DNA of 64,000 nucleotides from Candidatus Manganitrophaceae bacterium (GCA_012960925.1 DUAG01000062.1:1-64000); one strand, 5' to 3'; positions 34,173 to 43,818 are shown, counted from the stretch's first letter. Translations and numbers: made by a program. The notes: generated by a model not told the origin, from the letters alone.

Positions 34173-35715
34173 GGATCATCCCAAGATCGGAAGAAAAAAG
34201 ATCCCGGATATCTAAGATCTCCAGGGCCACCATTGCCATGCGATCCAGGCCAAGCCCCCAGGCAATGACCGGCACATCCACCCCAAGCGGTTCGGTCACT
34301 TCCGGCCGGAAGAGGCCGGCACCCCCCAACTCCATCCAGCCAAGTTTGGGATGCCGAACGTGCATCTCGACCGAGGGTTCCGTGAAGGGAAAGTAGGCCG
34401 GAAGGAATTTAATCTCCTCCGCACGGGCCACCTCTTTGGCAAAGAGGGTCAGGAGCCCCAACAGCGTCCGAAAATGAATCTCAGGACCCAGAACAATCCC
34501 CTCGACCTGAAAGAAATCCGGGGCATGGGTTGCGTCGACCTGATCATACCGAAAACAGCGGGCAATCGAGAAATACTTTCCAGGAATATTTGGTTTCTCG
34601 CCGAGCGTCCGCGCTGACACCGAAGTTCCCTGACTGCGAAGGATCAATCGACGGGTCCGCTCTGCGTCAAAAGGGTAGCGCCAACCGCGTGACCCGCTCT
34701 TGCCACCATTCTGATGTGTTGCGGCAACACGGTCGATGGTCTCTTTCGGGATTGTCTGGTCATGGAGGTTCCCTTTGACGAAGTAGACATCATGGATCTC
34801 CCGGGCGGGATGAAATTGAGGCATGTAAAGGGCATCCATATCCCAGAACTCACTCTCCACCAGAGGTCCCCGCATCTCACTAAACCCCATCGAAACAAAT
34901 TTCAGCTTCACCTGGTCGAGGAAACGCTTGTAAGGATGCTTCCGACCGCCGGTGATCCGTGGGGGGAGGAGCTGTATGTTATATTTTCGAAATTGCTTCT
35001 CTTGCCAGCTTCCTTCTTTGAGCATTTCCGGAGTCAAACCCCCGATCTCTTCCACCGACCCGACGGCCAGCATTTTCTGATAGATGGCCCCGAAACGTTC
35101 CGTCGGTGCATAGGTCCGATGAACCCGCTCGTCGACACGGAAGATCCCTTTGGCCTTACCTCGTTTCCGATGGTGGGCTTCAATGGCCGCCTGATCTTCG
35201 GGCGGAAGGGTCGCCACTGGAACGGAATTCTCCATCTTGCCGAGTTGTTCGATCACACGCTGAAGGGACTCGAATTCGGCCAGCTTCGAGCGATCCGCCA
35301 ATTCCAGCTTCCCTCCAGAAACAATCACCACGGCCCCGCTTGCCTTGAGTGCTCCGATGGCGGAGCTCTTCTCCTCCGGCTCCATGTCAGTGCGTTGCTG
35401 CAGTTCACGAATCGGGACCTGTCCCTTATTTTTGATCTCTTCCACCATCCTGAGGAGGGGAGTCTTTTCTTTTGCGTAGGCGGACCCAGTCGGGGTTAGG
35501 GACACAAGGGCCTCTACCGATTCATCAACCACCTTCACGATCTCCTTCGTCAGAAGCCATCCAAGCGCCATGGAAAGCTGGGAGGGCTGAAGAGAAGTGT
35601 CTCGCTCGAGAATCACCTCTTCAGTCAGCTTGTCGTGGCCGGAAAATTGGACCAGGACTTTCTTTTCAAGAGGATGAAGGCTTTCCGCCAGTTTTGTAAT
35701 TTCATCATCATTCAT
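34117..35715 (-). CDS. pheS: phenylalanyl-tRNA synthetase alpha subunit, archaeal type
   Basis: The 532 residues exceed the bacterial PheS length (about 330-350). The first 200 or so residues are winged-helix repeats seen in archaeal and eukaryotic PheRS alpha, followed by a class II catalytic core. The core has motif 2 region YFSIARCFRYDQVDATHAPD and motif 3 IAWGLGLDRMAMVAL. With the short PheT it forms an archaeal-type PheRS. The gene starts at ATG 35713-35715, six bases after rpe in the same direction. Confidence 0.9.
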   Translation of the reverse strand: MNDDEITKLAESLHPLEKKVLVQFSGHDKLTEEVILERDTSLQPSQLSMALGWLLTKEIVKVVDESVEALVSLTPTGSAYAKEKTPLLRMVEEIKNKGQVPIRELQQRTDMEPEEKSSAIGALKASGAVVIVSGGKLELADRSKLAEFESLQRVIEQLGKMENSVPVATLPPEDQAAIEAHHRKRGKAKGIFRVDERVHRTYAPTERFGAIYQKMLAVGSVEEIGGLTPEMLKEGSWQEKQFRKYNIQLLPPRITGGRKHPYKRFLDQVKLKFVSMGFSEMRGPLVESEFWDMDALYMPQFHPAREIHDVYFVKGNLHDQTIPKETIDRVAATHQNGGKSGSRGWRYPFDAERTRRLILRSQGTSVSARTLGEKPNIPGKYFSIARCFRYDQVDATHAPDFFQVEGIVLGPEIHFRTLLGLLTLFAKEVARAEEIKFLPAYFPFTEPSVEMHVRHPKLGWMELGGAGLFRPEVTEPLGVDVPVIAWGLGLDRMAMVALEILDIRDLFSSDLGMIREKQTVLEKSGEAENPDN

Positions 35716-35720
35716 GGCTT

Positions 35721-36395
35721 CTATTTTGTGCTTCCTTCTTCTCTGATGTCCCTGATCGTCTGCCCATAATTCGGGCTCTGAAAGATGGCCGATCCGGCGA
35801 CAAATACATCGACGCCCGCCTTTGCCAGCATCTGCGTATTCTCCACCTTCACGCCGCCGTCCACTTCCAGGTCTATTTTTAGATGCCGCGCATCAATCTC
35901 CGTTCGTGCCTCTCTAATTTTGTTCAGAACCCTCGGGATGAAGGCTTGTCCGCCGAAACCCGGATTGACCGACATGATCAGAAGAAGATCGATTTCTCCG
36001 AGAATCTCTTCAACAGACGAAATCGGTGTGGCCGGATTTAATGACACACCTGCGCGTGCTCCATGCTGCTTGACCATCTGGATCGTCCGATGAAGGTGAG
36101 GACAGGCCTCCACGTGAACCGTGACCGAGTCGGCCCCGGCCTTGATGAATTCAGGAATAAGATTATCCGGCTCAACAATCATCAGATGAACGTCGAGCGG
36201 CAGCGTCGTCACCTTTCGTACCGCGTCAACAATGAGTGGCCCAATGGTCAGATTCGGAACAAAGCGCCCGTCCATGACATCGATATGAATCCAGTCGGCA
36301 CCCGCCGCTTCCACCGCTCGGATCTCTTCCCCGAGCCTGGAAAAATCAGCCGCCAGGATAGATGGGGCTATTTTGATTGGATCGGATGAGACCAT
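35721..36395 (-). CDS. rpe: ribulose-phosphate 3-epimerase
   Basis: This 224-residue TIM barrel has APSILAADFSRL, metal and substrate site HIDVMDGRFVPN, PLDVHLMIVEPD and SVNPGFGGQAF. It interconverts ribulose- and xylulose-5-phosphate. In the same run as rsmB, pheS and pheT. Confidence 0.96.
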   Translation of the reverse strand: MVSSDPIKIAPSILAADFSRLGEEIRAVEAAGADWIHIDVMDGRFVPNLTIGPLIVDAVRKVTTLPLDVHLMIVEPDNLIPEFIKAGADSVTVHVEACPHLHRTIQMVKQHGARAGVSLNPATPISSVEEILGEIDLLLIMSVNPGFGGQAFIPRVLNKIREARTEIDARHLKIDLEVDGGVKVENTQMLAKAGVDVFVAGSAIFQSPNYGQTIRDIREEGSTK

Positions 36396-36441
36396 CGTAT
36401 CTTACCTGCCATTCTTGAACAGCGTGTTTCCAAAAAATGCA

Positions 36442-37806
36442 CTAAGCCGTCCTGATCCACCGGACGGCGAAGAATCGGTCCATTCTATCCGAATTGAAGA
36501 GCGTTGTAAAATAACGTTTTTCATTCAGATATTTTCTTGCGGCGGGGGGGAGGCCTTCAGATGGATCTTCGAGTTTCAACTCCGGATGTAAGCTGAAAAA
36601 GGCCTCAACAACCTCTTCATTCTCTTCCGGTTCAGTGGAGCAGGTAGCATAAATCAACCTGCCGCCGACCTTCAGATGATGGAACGCTTTTTCCAGGATC
36701 GCACGCTGAATCTTGGCATAAGACTCTATGGTTTCGGGCCTCTTCCTCCATTTTCCTTCCGGGATTCTTCGCAGGATCCCAAGCGCAGAACAGGGGGCAT
36801 CCACCAGGATACGGTCGTATTCCCGCTCCGGGGCCATCGCCTCTTCCGGTGCTTCCGCCGAAACCCCCGGCGTCTGAAGGCGCTTGATGTTTTCTCTCAC
36901 CAGCGCCATCCTGTCCGGATCGATGTCGGTCGCGACGACCTGTCCCTTCCCTAGCATCAACTCTGCCAGGTGGGTCGTCTTTCCTCCGGGTGCCGCGCAG
37001 ACATCTAGAATTGTATCTCCGTTCTGCGGGTCTACCAGGTTTGAAATCAGTTGGGCCCCTTCATCCTGAACGTAGAGTCTTCCTTGACTGTACGATGGAA
37101 GCGATCGAAGCGACACCCCGCTGATGGCAATCCCGACCGGCGAAACAGCGCTCGGGGTGACGGTGGCCCCCTCCTCTTCCAATTGTTTGATTAAGGCCTT
37201 CCGATCCGTCTTTAACAGATTCACCCGAAGGGTCATCGGGGGAACCGTATTGTTCGAGCGGCATAAATCAGTCGTCTTCTCTTGGCCCCATCGATTGATC
37301 CATCGCCGGACCATCCAGGCTGGATGCGAATATGTGATGGAAATACAGGAAATGGGGTCGCCCGGGTCGGGTGCTGGCAGCTTATCTTTCTGCCGGAGAA
37401 CCGTTCTTAAAAGACCATTCACCAGGCGACTTGCCGAGATCCCTCCAACTCCTTTTGACAATTCGACCGAGGTGTCGACCGCGGCAAAGGAGGGAACCTT
37501 ATCGAGAAAGATGAGTTGGTAGAGTCCAAGCCGAAGAGTATTTCTTATCGGGGCCTTGATATAGCGGACCTTTGAAAAGTGGTCGATCTGCCAATCAAGA
37601 TAAGTCCTCTGGCGGAAGATCCCATAGACCAACTCTGTCAGGAGACCTCGTTCCTTCTGCTCCAGCCGATGGATCTGAAGGTAACGATCAATAAGAAAGC
37701 TCAGGTCTTCCCGACTCTCTTCGGCCTCAGCCAAAAGAAACAACGCCCCCTTCCTGGCAGAGGGGGGCGTTCTCTTCACTTTAATGTAACGTCTCATCTT
37801 ACCCAT
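36442..37806 (-). CDS. rsmB: 16S rRNA (cytosine-967-C5) methyltransferase RsmB
   Basis: This 454-residue protein has an N-terminal NusB-like RNA-binding domain. The catalytic part has CAAPGGKTTHLAELM for SAM, DAPCSALG with the release Cys and YATCSTEPEENEEVV with the nucleophile Cys. It starts MGKMRRYIKVKR; the second ATG is also possible. A family 1 repeat lies just upstream. rsmB after fmt-def is a classic arrangement; here htpX and the repeat intervene. Confidence 0.94.
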   Translation of the reverse strand: MGKMRRYIKVKRTPPSARKGALFLLAEAEESREDLSFLIDRYLQIHRLEQKERGLLTELVYGIFRQRTYLDWQIDHFSKVRYIKAPIRNTLRLGLYQLIFLDKVPSFAAVDTSVELSKGVGGISASRLVNGLLRTVLRQKDKLPAPDPGDPISCISITYSHPAWMVRRWINRWGQEKTTDLCRSNNTVPPMTLRVNLLKTDRKALIKQLEEEGATVTPSAVSPVGIAISGVSLRSLPSYSQGRLYVQDEGAQLISNLVDPQNGDTILDVCAAPGGKTTHLAELMLGKGQVVATDIDPDRMALVRENIKRLQTPGVSAEAPEEAMAPEREYDRILVDAPCSALGILRRIPEGKWRKRPETIESYAKIQRAILEKAFHHLKVGGRLIYATCSTEPEENEEVVEAFFSLHPELKLEDPSEGLPPAARKYLNEKRYFTTLFNSDRMDRFFAVRWIRTA

Positions 37807-37810
37807 CTAA

Positions 37811-37932
37811 GGTCCCATGGCCGCGTTACTGTGGTGTTCGAATCATCACGTACACACACAACGCTCCGGTTCTGCGCTCCTCGTGCCTTGCCCTGTAACC
37901 TTATCTAGGCAACCTGAACATGGGATGCGAAA
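37811..37932. repeat. interspersed repeat family 1, copy d
   Basis: The core CCATGGCCGCGTTACTGTGG, TGTTCGAATCATCACGTA, ACGCTCCGGTTCTGCGCTCC and TCGTGCCTTGCCC matches copies b and c. The terminal inverted repeat is poor in this copy, so it is an older or degraded member. It fills the gap between rsmB and htpX. Confidence 0.72.
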
Positions 37933-37961
37933 AGGTGAAGTTATTTTTTAGTAAGTCCTTA

Positions 37962-38825
37962 TTATCTCTGACCGTAGGCCATCCCTTCCAGCCGGGCGAC
38001 GCGTTCTTCCATCGGGGGATGGGTTGAAAAAAGGGAACGCATTCCTCCGCCCCTCAAGGGGCTGACGATAAACATGTGGGCAGTTGCCGGGTTGGCCGCC
38101 TTCATCGGAACACGCCTGTTTGCAGTCTCTAATTTCCGCAGGGCTTCTGAGAGCCAGAGGGGATTGCCGCAGAGCTTTGCCCCGCCCGCATCAGCCGCGA
38201 ATTCACGAGAGCGGGAGATTGCCATCTGGATCAACATGGCCGCCATCGGGGCGACAATCATCATTACAATCATGCCCAGAAAGCCTCCGCCCCCTTCGTC
38301 ATCGTCCGAGCGTCCGCCGAAGCCGCCAAAAATCATGGCCCATTGTGCCATATTGGCCAGCATCGAGATCGCGCCGGCAAACGTCGCGGCAATCGATCCG
38401 ATCAGGATGTCCCGGTGGAGGACATGGGACAATTCATGCGCCAGAACGCCGGTCAACTCCTCACGGCTTAAGACCTGTACGATGCCCGTGGTCACGGCAA
38501 CGGCGGCATGGCTGGGGTTGCGCCCTGTGGCAAAGGCATTCGGCGTGGGGTTGTTGATGACATAGATCTTGGGCATAGGCATTTTGGCTCGCATCGCCAG
38601 ATCGGCAACGATCCCGTAGACCATCGGGGCCTCTGCCTCAGTGACCGGCTGGGCGCGGTACATCTTCAAGACAATCTTGTCGGAAAACCAGTAGCTGACC
38701 CCATTCATAACCAGCGCAAGGATAAAGGCCAGCATCGCCCCGCCCTGTCCGCCCAGGGCCTGACCGGCAAAGACCATCAAAAGCGTCATCAAGGTCAACA
38801 AAAAGGTTGTTTTTATTATATTCAT
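37962..38825 (-). CDS. htpX: membrane protease HtpX homologue
   Basis: This 287-residue M48 metalloprotease has N-terminal spans ([28 protein letters not shown]). The zinc site is [14 protein letters not shown] (HExxH) with a third ligand Glu in [13 protein letters not shown]. It degrades damaged membrane proteins. Confidence 0.94.
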   Translation of the reverse strand: MNIIKTTFLLTLMTLLMVFAGQALGGQGGAMLAFILALVMNGVSYWFSDKIVLKMYRAQPVTEAEAPMVYGIVADLAMRAKMPMPKIYVINNPTPNAFATGRNPSHAAVAVTTGIVQVLSREELTGVLAHELSHVLHRDILIGSIAATFAGAISMLANMAQWAMIFGGFGGRSDDDEGGGGFLGMIVMMIVAPMAAMLIQMAISRSREFAADAGGAKLCGNPLWLSEALRKLETANRRVPMKAANPATAHMFIVSPLRGGGMRSLFSTHPPMEERVARLEGMAYGQR

Positions 38826-38878
38826 CTCTTAACTCCGTAACAAATGTTGATCACGGCTGCGTTGGGAAAGGGCCCTAA

Positions 38879-39820
38879 TCAGGGGTTCTTTAATTTTCTC
38901 GTGGACACAAGGAAGGCCCCTTTATTCATGTGATGGCCCACCGCATATTCATGCGGGGTCATCTTTCGCTTTCCCTCTGGCTGCAGTCTCTTTATTAGTA
39001 TATAACCTCTCCCTGCTGCCACTTCAAGGCCTTTTTCTGAGAGTTTGAGTACTTCTCCGGGAACACCCCATTTCCCTTCAGCTTTTCCCATCTCCAGAGC
39101 GGGAATTTTCCAGCGGTCCCCGCCAAAAAAGGTTACCGTCCCCGGCCAGGGGCTCAGCCCCCGCCATCGGTTGTAGACCGCCTGTGCACTTTCTTCCCAT
39201 CGGATCAAGCCGTCCTCTTTCTTCAAGAGCGGTGCCTTCGTTGCCCTTGCGTCATCCTGCGGGATGACCTTGAGCTTGCCCTCTTTTAAGGAGGCGACCG
39301 TCTCAAGCAGCAATTCGGCCCCGAGCTCTGCCAGACGGGCTGAGAGAAATTCTGCCGTTTCATCGGAATCGATTTGGACCGAACGCTGCAACAGGATCGG
39401 ACCCGTATCCATCCCTTTGTCCATCTGCATCGTTGTCACCCCGGTTTCTACTTCTCCTTGAACAAGTGCCCACTGGATGGGCGCGGCACCCCGATACTTC
39501 GGCAGGAGCGACGAATGGACGTTAATGCAAGGGTACTTTGGAATCTGGAGGATGGTTTCAGGAAGAATCTGGCCGAAGGCGACGACAATGATTAGGTCGG
39601 GTGACAATTCAGAGAGAATTTTCGTAAAAAGGGGGTCTTTTTTCAGTCGTTCGGGCTGATAGACCGGCACGCCCTTTTCCAGGGAAGCGACTTTAATGGG
39701 TGGCGGAGTGAGGGTCTGTTTGCGGCCTTTTGGGCGGTCAGGCTGTGTGACGACTCCGATGACATTTTCTGATTCACAAATGGCCTCAAAAGACGGAAGG
39801 GCAAAGTCGGGGGTTCCCAT
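38879..39820 (-). CDS. fmt: methionyl-tRNA formyltransferase
   Basis: The core (313 residues from ATG 39818-39820) has the formyl-transfer signature HSSLLPKYRGAAPIQWAL. It has a Rossmann N-terminal domain and an OB-fold C-terminal domain (QAVYNRWRGLSPWPGTV). The first strand normally reads xRIVFMGTPDFA. Here the codons for KKRVIF sit in frame just before that ATG, but no ATG, GTG or TTG precedes them before the def stop. The true start may therefore be a rare codon upstream (CTG at about 39855 is one candidate), or a base is missing. It directly follows def. Confidence 0.9.
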   Translation of the reverse strand: MGTPDFALPSFEAICESENVIGVVTQPDRPKGRKQTLTPPPIKVASLEKGVPVYQPERLKKDPLFTKILSELSPDLIIVVAFGQILPETILQIPKYPCINVHSSLLPKYRGAAPIQWALVQGEVETGVTTMQMDKGMDTGPILLQRSVQIDSDETAEFLSARLAELGAELLLETVASLKEGKLKVIPQDDARATKAPLLKKEDGLIRWEESAQAVYNRWRGLSPWPGTVTFFGGDRWKIPALEMGKAEGKWGVPGEVLKLSEKGLEVAAGRGYILIKRLQPEGKRKMTPHEYAVGHHMNKGAFLVSTRKLKNP

Positions 39821-39866
39821 GAAAATGACGCGTTTTTTATCTAGGGTTCGAACGTTCTTCAGCGTA

Positions 39867-40394
39867 TTACCATGACCTTCCCCATCTCATCTTTTTCTTG
39901 AATTTCCGAAGGAATATATCTTTTTTCAGGCTGCTGAAATGGTCGACCATTAAGACGCCATTGATATGATCGACCTCGTGTTGAAGCATCCTGGCAAAGA
40001 GCCCTTCCGCTTCAATCCGAATCTCTTTTCCTTCCCGGTTCAATCCTTTTAACTGAACACGAACGGCCCGCTTGACCTTCTCAAAATAGCCCGGAATAGA
40101 AAGGCAGCCTTCGTCATCAATCACTTCTCCTTCCTTCTCGATGATTTCAGGGTTGAGGATGACCGTAGGTCCTCTTACATCTTTCGGTAGTTGATCCGAC
40201 AGAGAAAGATCGTAGATGAAGATGGAGAGAGAGTGGCCCACTTGGGGTGCCGCCAGGCCGATCCCGGATACGGCGTAAAGGCTTTCAAACATATCATCGA
40301 TTTGTTCCTGAAGCATGCCGTCAATTTCCGTAACCAGTTCACCCTTCTCCGAAAGAACCGGCTCCGGATATTTAACGATCTCGATCACGGCCAT
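39867..40394 (-). CDS. def: peptide deformylase
   Basis: This 175-residue enzyme has all three motifs: GIGLAAPQVG, DEGCLSIPG and MLQHEVDHINGVL. It removes formyl groups from new proteins and pairs with fmt just downstream. The C-terminus is Lys/Arg rich. GGAAATGGC context is at the start; a start at ATG 40392-40394. Confidence 0.96.
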   Translation of the reverse strand: MAVIEIVKYPEPVLSEKGELVTEIDGMLQEQIDDMFESLYAVSGIGLAAPQVGHSLSIFIYDLSLSDQLPKDVRGPTVILNPEIIEKEGEVIDDEGCLSIPGYFEKVKRAVRVQLKGLNREGKEIRIEAEGLFARMLQHEVDHINGVLMVDHFSSLKKDIFLRKFKKKMRWGRSW

Positions 40395-40517
40395 GCCATT
40401 TCCTCAATCATAGAACACACCTGAAACATGACAGGAAAGCTAGCACAATCTCCTGATGGAGGCAAGGCGAGGGGCATCTTCAAGCACCACTCCCAATCCA
40501 GAAGTAATCAATGCTCT

Positions 40518-40856
40518 CTATCTTAAGTCCAACTGCGTCTTGATCGCTGCGTTTATTTTTTCCATATCTGATTTTCCTACAGATCCATGCTTCCTGATCA
40601 ATCGCAGCTTGCTTACAGTCATGATCTGGTCTGCCATCGCTTTCCCCTTCTTCCCTTTCACTTTGAGATATGACTCACTCGGGTAAAGACGATCCGTCTT
40701 GCTTGATAAGGGAATCACCTGAACCCGGTTTAAAAATTTATTGGACGCATCATTGCTCACAATGACTGCAGGGCGTTTCTTCTTTATTTCCCCTCCAACA
40801 GAAGGATCAAACTGAATCCACCAGACCTCACCACGCTTCACGGGCACGATCTCCAA
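40518..40856 (-). CDS. MazF/PemK-type mRNA interferase toxin
   Basis: This 112-residue PemK-fold protein has KRGEVWWIQFDPSVGGE and KRPAVIVSND in the N-terminal half, VQVIPLSSKTDR in the middle and ADQIMTVSKLRL after. It cleaves mRNA and is toxic if unopposed. Its start overlaps the antitoxin gene by 29 bases, standard for type II toxin-antitoxin pairs. Confidence 0.88.
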   Translation of the reverse strand: MEIVPVKRGEVWWIQFDPSVGGEIKKKRPAVIVSNDASNKFLNRVQVIPLSSKTDRLYPSESYLKVKGKKGKAMADQIMTVSKLRLIRKHGSVGKSDMEKINAAIKTQLDLR

Positions 40857-41058
40857 TTGCAGCTTCTGACCACTCCAGGGCTTCGGCTTCCCGCTTTTCG
40901 TCTTCTGCCATCTGTTCGTATGCGGCCTCCAACTTGGGTTTTATGACATGAGGGCGTACCAGGTTTTCGATAAAACGGCTGATTTTCCCTGGACCAATCA
41001 CTTCTCGAAGCCCCTGATAGACCGCTTCATCCACTGTTATTGTTAATTTCTTCTGCAT
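40828..41058 (-). CDS. antitoxin of the MazF-like pair
   Basis: This 76-residue protein has an N-terminal ribbon-helix-helix-like part (KLTITVDEAVYQGLREV) and an acidic, helical C-terminal tail (YEQMAEDEKREAEALEWSE) for toxin binding. AGATCATGC context and a GGGGAGATC site precede ATG 41056-41058. Small RHH antitoxins of this kind pair with the toxin next door and repress the operon. Confidence 0.8.
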   Translation of the reverse strand: MQKKLTITVDEAVYQGLREVIGPGKISRFIENLVRPHVIKPKLEAAYEQMAEDEKREAEALEWSEAAIGDRAREAW

Positions 41059-41491
41059 GATCTCCCCTCCATACGAATACGTATTCCATACGTATTCTAC
41101 TTATTTGTCCGAGAAAAGTCTAATTCCACAATCTTGGAATGCAAATGCCTTTCTTTATGCATTTATGCAAGACATGTCCCGATATAGACCACTCTCGCTA
41201 CGATCCTATTTCTCCGACAAACTCCTACAACAGTTGCCTTTCTCATGCCGGTTCACTAATGGAAGGGGTCAGGCCTGCTCATTGCCTTATTAGCGGAGGT
41301 GGCTGTGCGTTTTGGAAGAGATATAATAACCGTAAGCAAAGGCACGCGGCGAATTACACAGCGCCCCAAGATCGGAGACTGAGTCGATACGCTTGAGGAA
41401 TCTTGTACCATGAATGAAACACAGATAACCCATAAGCCAAGCCTGACCCTGTGCACTGTCGCAAGAACTAAACCTCTCCCTTTAGAGTTGA
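41059..41491. other. intergenic stretch without a supported gene
   Basis: It contains the toxin-antitoxin promoter region, with TACGTATTC-type inverted sequence at 41074-41100 (ATACGTATTCCATACGTAT), a plausible antitoxin operator. The rest gives only short, unrelated frames and looks like decayed DNA. No RNA gene was recognised. Confidence 0.4.
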
Positions 41492-42408
41492 TTAACGAGA
41501 GGTTTTGCCTGGTGTACCTGTTAGGGTATGTCCTCTTTTTAGCATCGCGCGGTATATTATTTCCAAAGTTAGGAATATTGATGTTAAAAGGAATGCAGTC
41601 CATCCGAATGCGCTTTTGAGATCTGCTATCGAGTTCACAGCCCTGTAGTTAAAATAATTTAAAACGGTCGAGAGGTTTTGAATGGCATGTGCCAAGATGA
41701 CTGGCATGAGGGATTCTGTTCGTTCATAAATATAAGCATATAAAATTCCCGCTAAAAAAATGCCATCATGGACCGCAATTCAGGAACACGATGAAATATT
41801 GAGAAGAGAACACCCGTGATCAACATTGCCTTCGGTGGACCGAATCTTTTTCTGATAGGGCTATACAGCATCCCGCGAAAGACAAGTTCCTCCACCAACG
41901 GCGCCAAAATGACGATGAGGAGAATAGGCATCCATAATGACCACGCACCCAACTGACTTTCAAATAAAGTCACCAGGGCATTAATGATCCCTTGTTGTTG
42001 CGCTTGTGATATCCGTAGGGCAAAATTTCGAGAAACCAGGGGCAGATTCAGGAAAAAATAGCCTAGCACGCCCCCAATAAGAAGAACTCCAAAAGCCCAT
42101 TTAGATCCAAAAATACGAACTGATTGTCGGGTGGAAAAATGATAGAGCAATACAATGCTAAATAAGATGAATACCCTTAGAAGAAAATAATATACAGGAT
42201 TGAATTCAAGACGAAATAAACTTAAAATTTCGGTGGATAGAGACGGGAAGAATATTAAAATGGAGACTGAAAGGATTCCTGTCCAAACTTCCCAATGCTG
42301 CTGGTCAAATAGAGTATCCTGGTCCTTGAATCGGTCCTTCCTTGTAAATATAAAGTACCCGATGCTCCAAAAGACAAGAATAAATAATAGATCTTTCCGC
42401 AACACCAT
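41492..42408 (-). pseudogene. CPBP-family intramembrane protease, frameshifted at a homopolymer
   Basis: The first 218 residues are a polytopic CPBP/Abi protein with motif 1 VEELVFRGMLYSPIRKRFG (EExxxR) and motif 2 GVLFSIFHRV. The frame stops at 41752 in a run of seven A on the plus strand. One extra base would join it to the frame FLAGILYAYIYERTESLMP followed by VILAHAIQNL (motif 3 with His and Asn), which ends at 41492. So a complete gene is split by a single missing base. It could be a true mutation, phase variation or a sequencing error. Confidence 0.75.
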
Positions 42409-42673
42409 ATATTAAACCGCATCTTACTATGTTTTTTCCCAAGCGCATCTAATAAATCTATGGGTTTGTTACTTTACCATAGATTAAAAATAAGAATATC
42501 TCCATGCAAAGTCGGTTTTGAGTTGTACTCCCTTGCATCGTTAATCATTTATTTAGAAACTTCTCTGGCCTTGAGTGAAATTTCAGGGACACGGGCCCGC
42601 TTGAACACTGCAACATAATATGATATTTTATAATACCAATTATGGATGGTTGTGCTCTCTGAAAGGGATTGAA
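42409..42673. other. divergent promoter region of CPBP and RND genes
   Basis: No gene is seen. The stretch is AT-rich and must hold the promoters of the divergent protease and efflux genes. I see no clear consensus boxes or operators. Confidence 0.3.
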
Positions 42674-43801
42674 ATGACCCACTCCAAAAAGCATTCTCGG
42701 TGGATCGATCAATGTTTCACTCGAAGAGGTGTATGCCATGGTGTTGTCCTCCTGGTCTTTCTCAGCCTCACATCCGCTTGCGAAGAAAAGCCGAAAGCCT
42801 TCCCCCCTCCGAAGGGAGAGAATCGAGTTGAAGTTCTTCAAGTAGAACCTGAAACCTTTCAGGAGACCATTGTTTCATCTGCCGTGGCCGCCCCCTATCG
42901 TGAATACCGTGTCAGTATGCAGATCGGCGGGATGCTTGCGGCGCAGCATGTGGATCGTGGGGATTCCATCAACGAGGGGGACGTCCTCTTCAAGATTGAT
43001 TCAGAGGCATTTCAACTTCGGGTCAAGGAGCGGGAGGCCAACCTTGCACGCGCTGCGGCTCGACTTAATTTCATGGGGGAAGAGCAAAAGCGGAAAAAAC
43101 CCCTCTATAAGGAAGGAACGATCTCGGAAACGGCTTGGGATAAACACCAATTTGACCTTGCCCTTGCCCGTGCTGAAAGGGATCAGGCGCGTGTCGCACT
43201 CGACCAGGCCGAGCGCGATCTTCGCTTGACTACTCTCCGAAGCGCGATTTCCGGGAGGGTTCTGGAACGCTACCACGATCCTGGAGAAGTGCTTCCAGAG
43301 GGAACCGTTCTTGCCTGGATCGTGAATTCGATAGAGATCCTCTTCGAGGTTGGCGTCTCGGATATTGAGTTAAGGAACTTGCATCTGAAAGACGTTGTGG
43401 AAATCACTATCGATGCCTTCCCAACGAAGTCTTTCAAAGGTCATGTGGTCCGGATCGCCGGGAATGCAAACCCTCAAACAGGAACCTTTGCGGTCGAGGT
43501 CAGGGTCCCCAACCCACAACTTGAGATCCTTCCGGGGATGATCGGTCGCCTCAAACTTTTGGGAGAAATGCACCACGATCAAATTGTCATTCCTCTCATG
43601 TCGGTGCATCAACAAGGCGAAGATCAGGTGGTCTACATTGTGGAGGAAAACCACATCTTTAGAAAACCGGTCCGCCTGGGAAAGGTCCTGGGGGACCGGG
43701 TCATTATTCAGGAGGGGATTGAAGTAGGAAGCACGGTAATTCTCATGAGCCAGAGGCGACTGGCAGAAGGCAACACCGTCAAAATCACAAACGAACAATA
43801 A
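42674..43801 (+). CDS. RND efflux periplasmic adaptor lipoprotein
   Basis: This protein of about 375 residues is of the HlyD/AcrA type. The signal ends in the lipobox LTSAC (Cys followed by EEKPKA). A lipoyl-like half motif GDSINEGDVLFKID, a long alpha-hairpin (about residues 100-190) and barrel domains follow. It links the inner-membrane pump to an outer-membrane channel, which is not encoded here. ATG 42674 is preferred because AAGGG lies upstream; 42620 would bury the signal. The permease follows after 17 bases. Confidence 0.9.
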   Translation: MTHSKKHSRWIDQCFTRRGVCHGVVLLVFLSLTSACEEKPKAFPPPKGENRVEVLQVEPETFQETIVSSAVAAPYREYRVSMQIGGMLAAQHVDRGDSINEGDVLFKIDSEAFQLRVKEREANLARAAARLNFMGEEQKRKKPLYKEGTISETAWDKHQFDLALARAERDQARVALDQAERDLRLTTLRSAISGRVLERYHDPGEVLPEGTVLAWIVNSIEILFEVGVSDIELRNLHLKDVVEITIDAFPTKSFKGHVVRIAGNANPQTGTFAVEVRVPNPQLEILPGMIGRLKLLGEMHHDQIVIPLMSVHQQGEDQVVYIVEENHIFRKPVRLGKVLGDRVIIQEGIEVGSTVILMSQRRLAEGNTVKITNEQ

Positions 43802-43818
43802 CGATTCAGGAGAGATTT

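Noticed and set aside
41256-41603. minus-strand frame of 115 residues between toxin-antitoxin and CPBP genes
   Set aside because: Low-similarity, mixed composition; the right part overlaps the true downstream frame of the CPBP gene, so it is not a gene.
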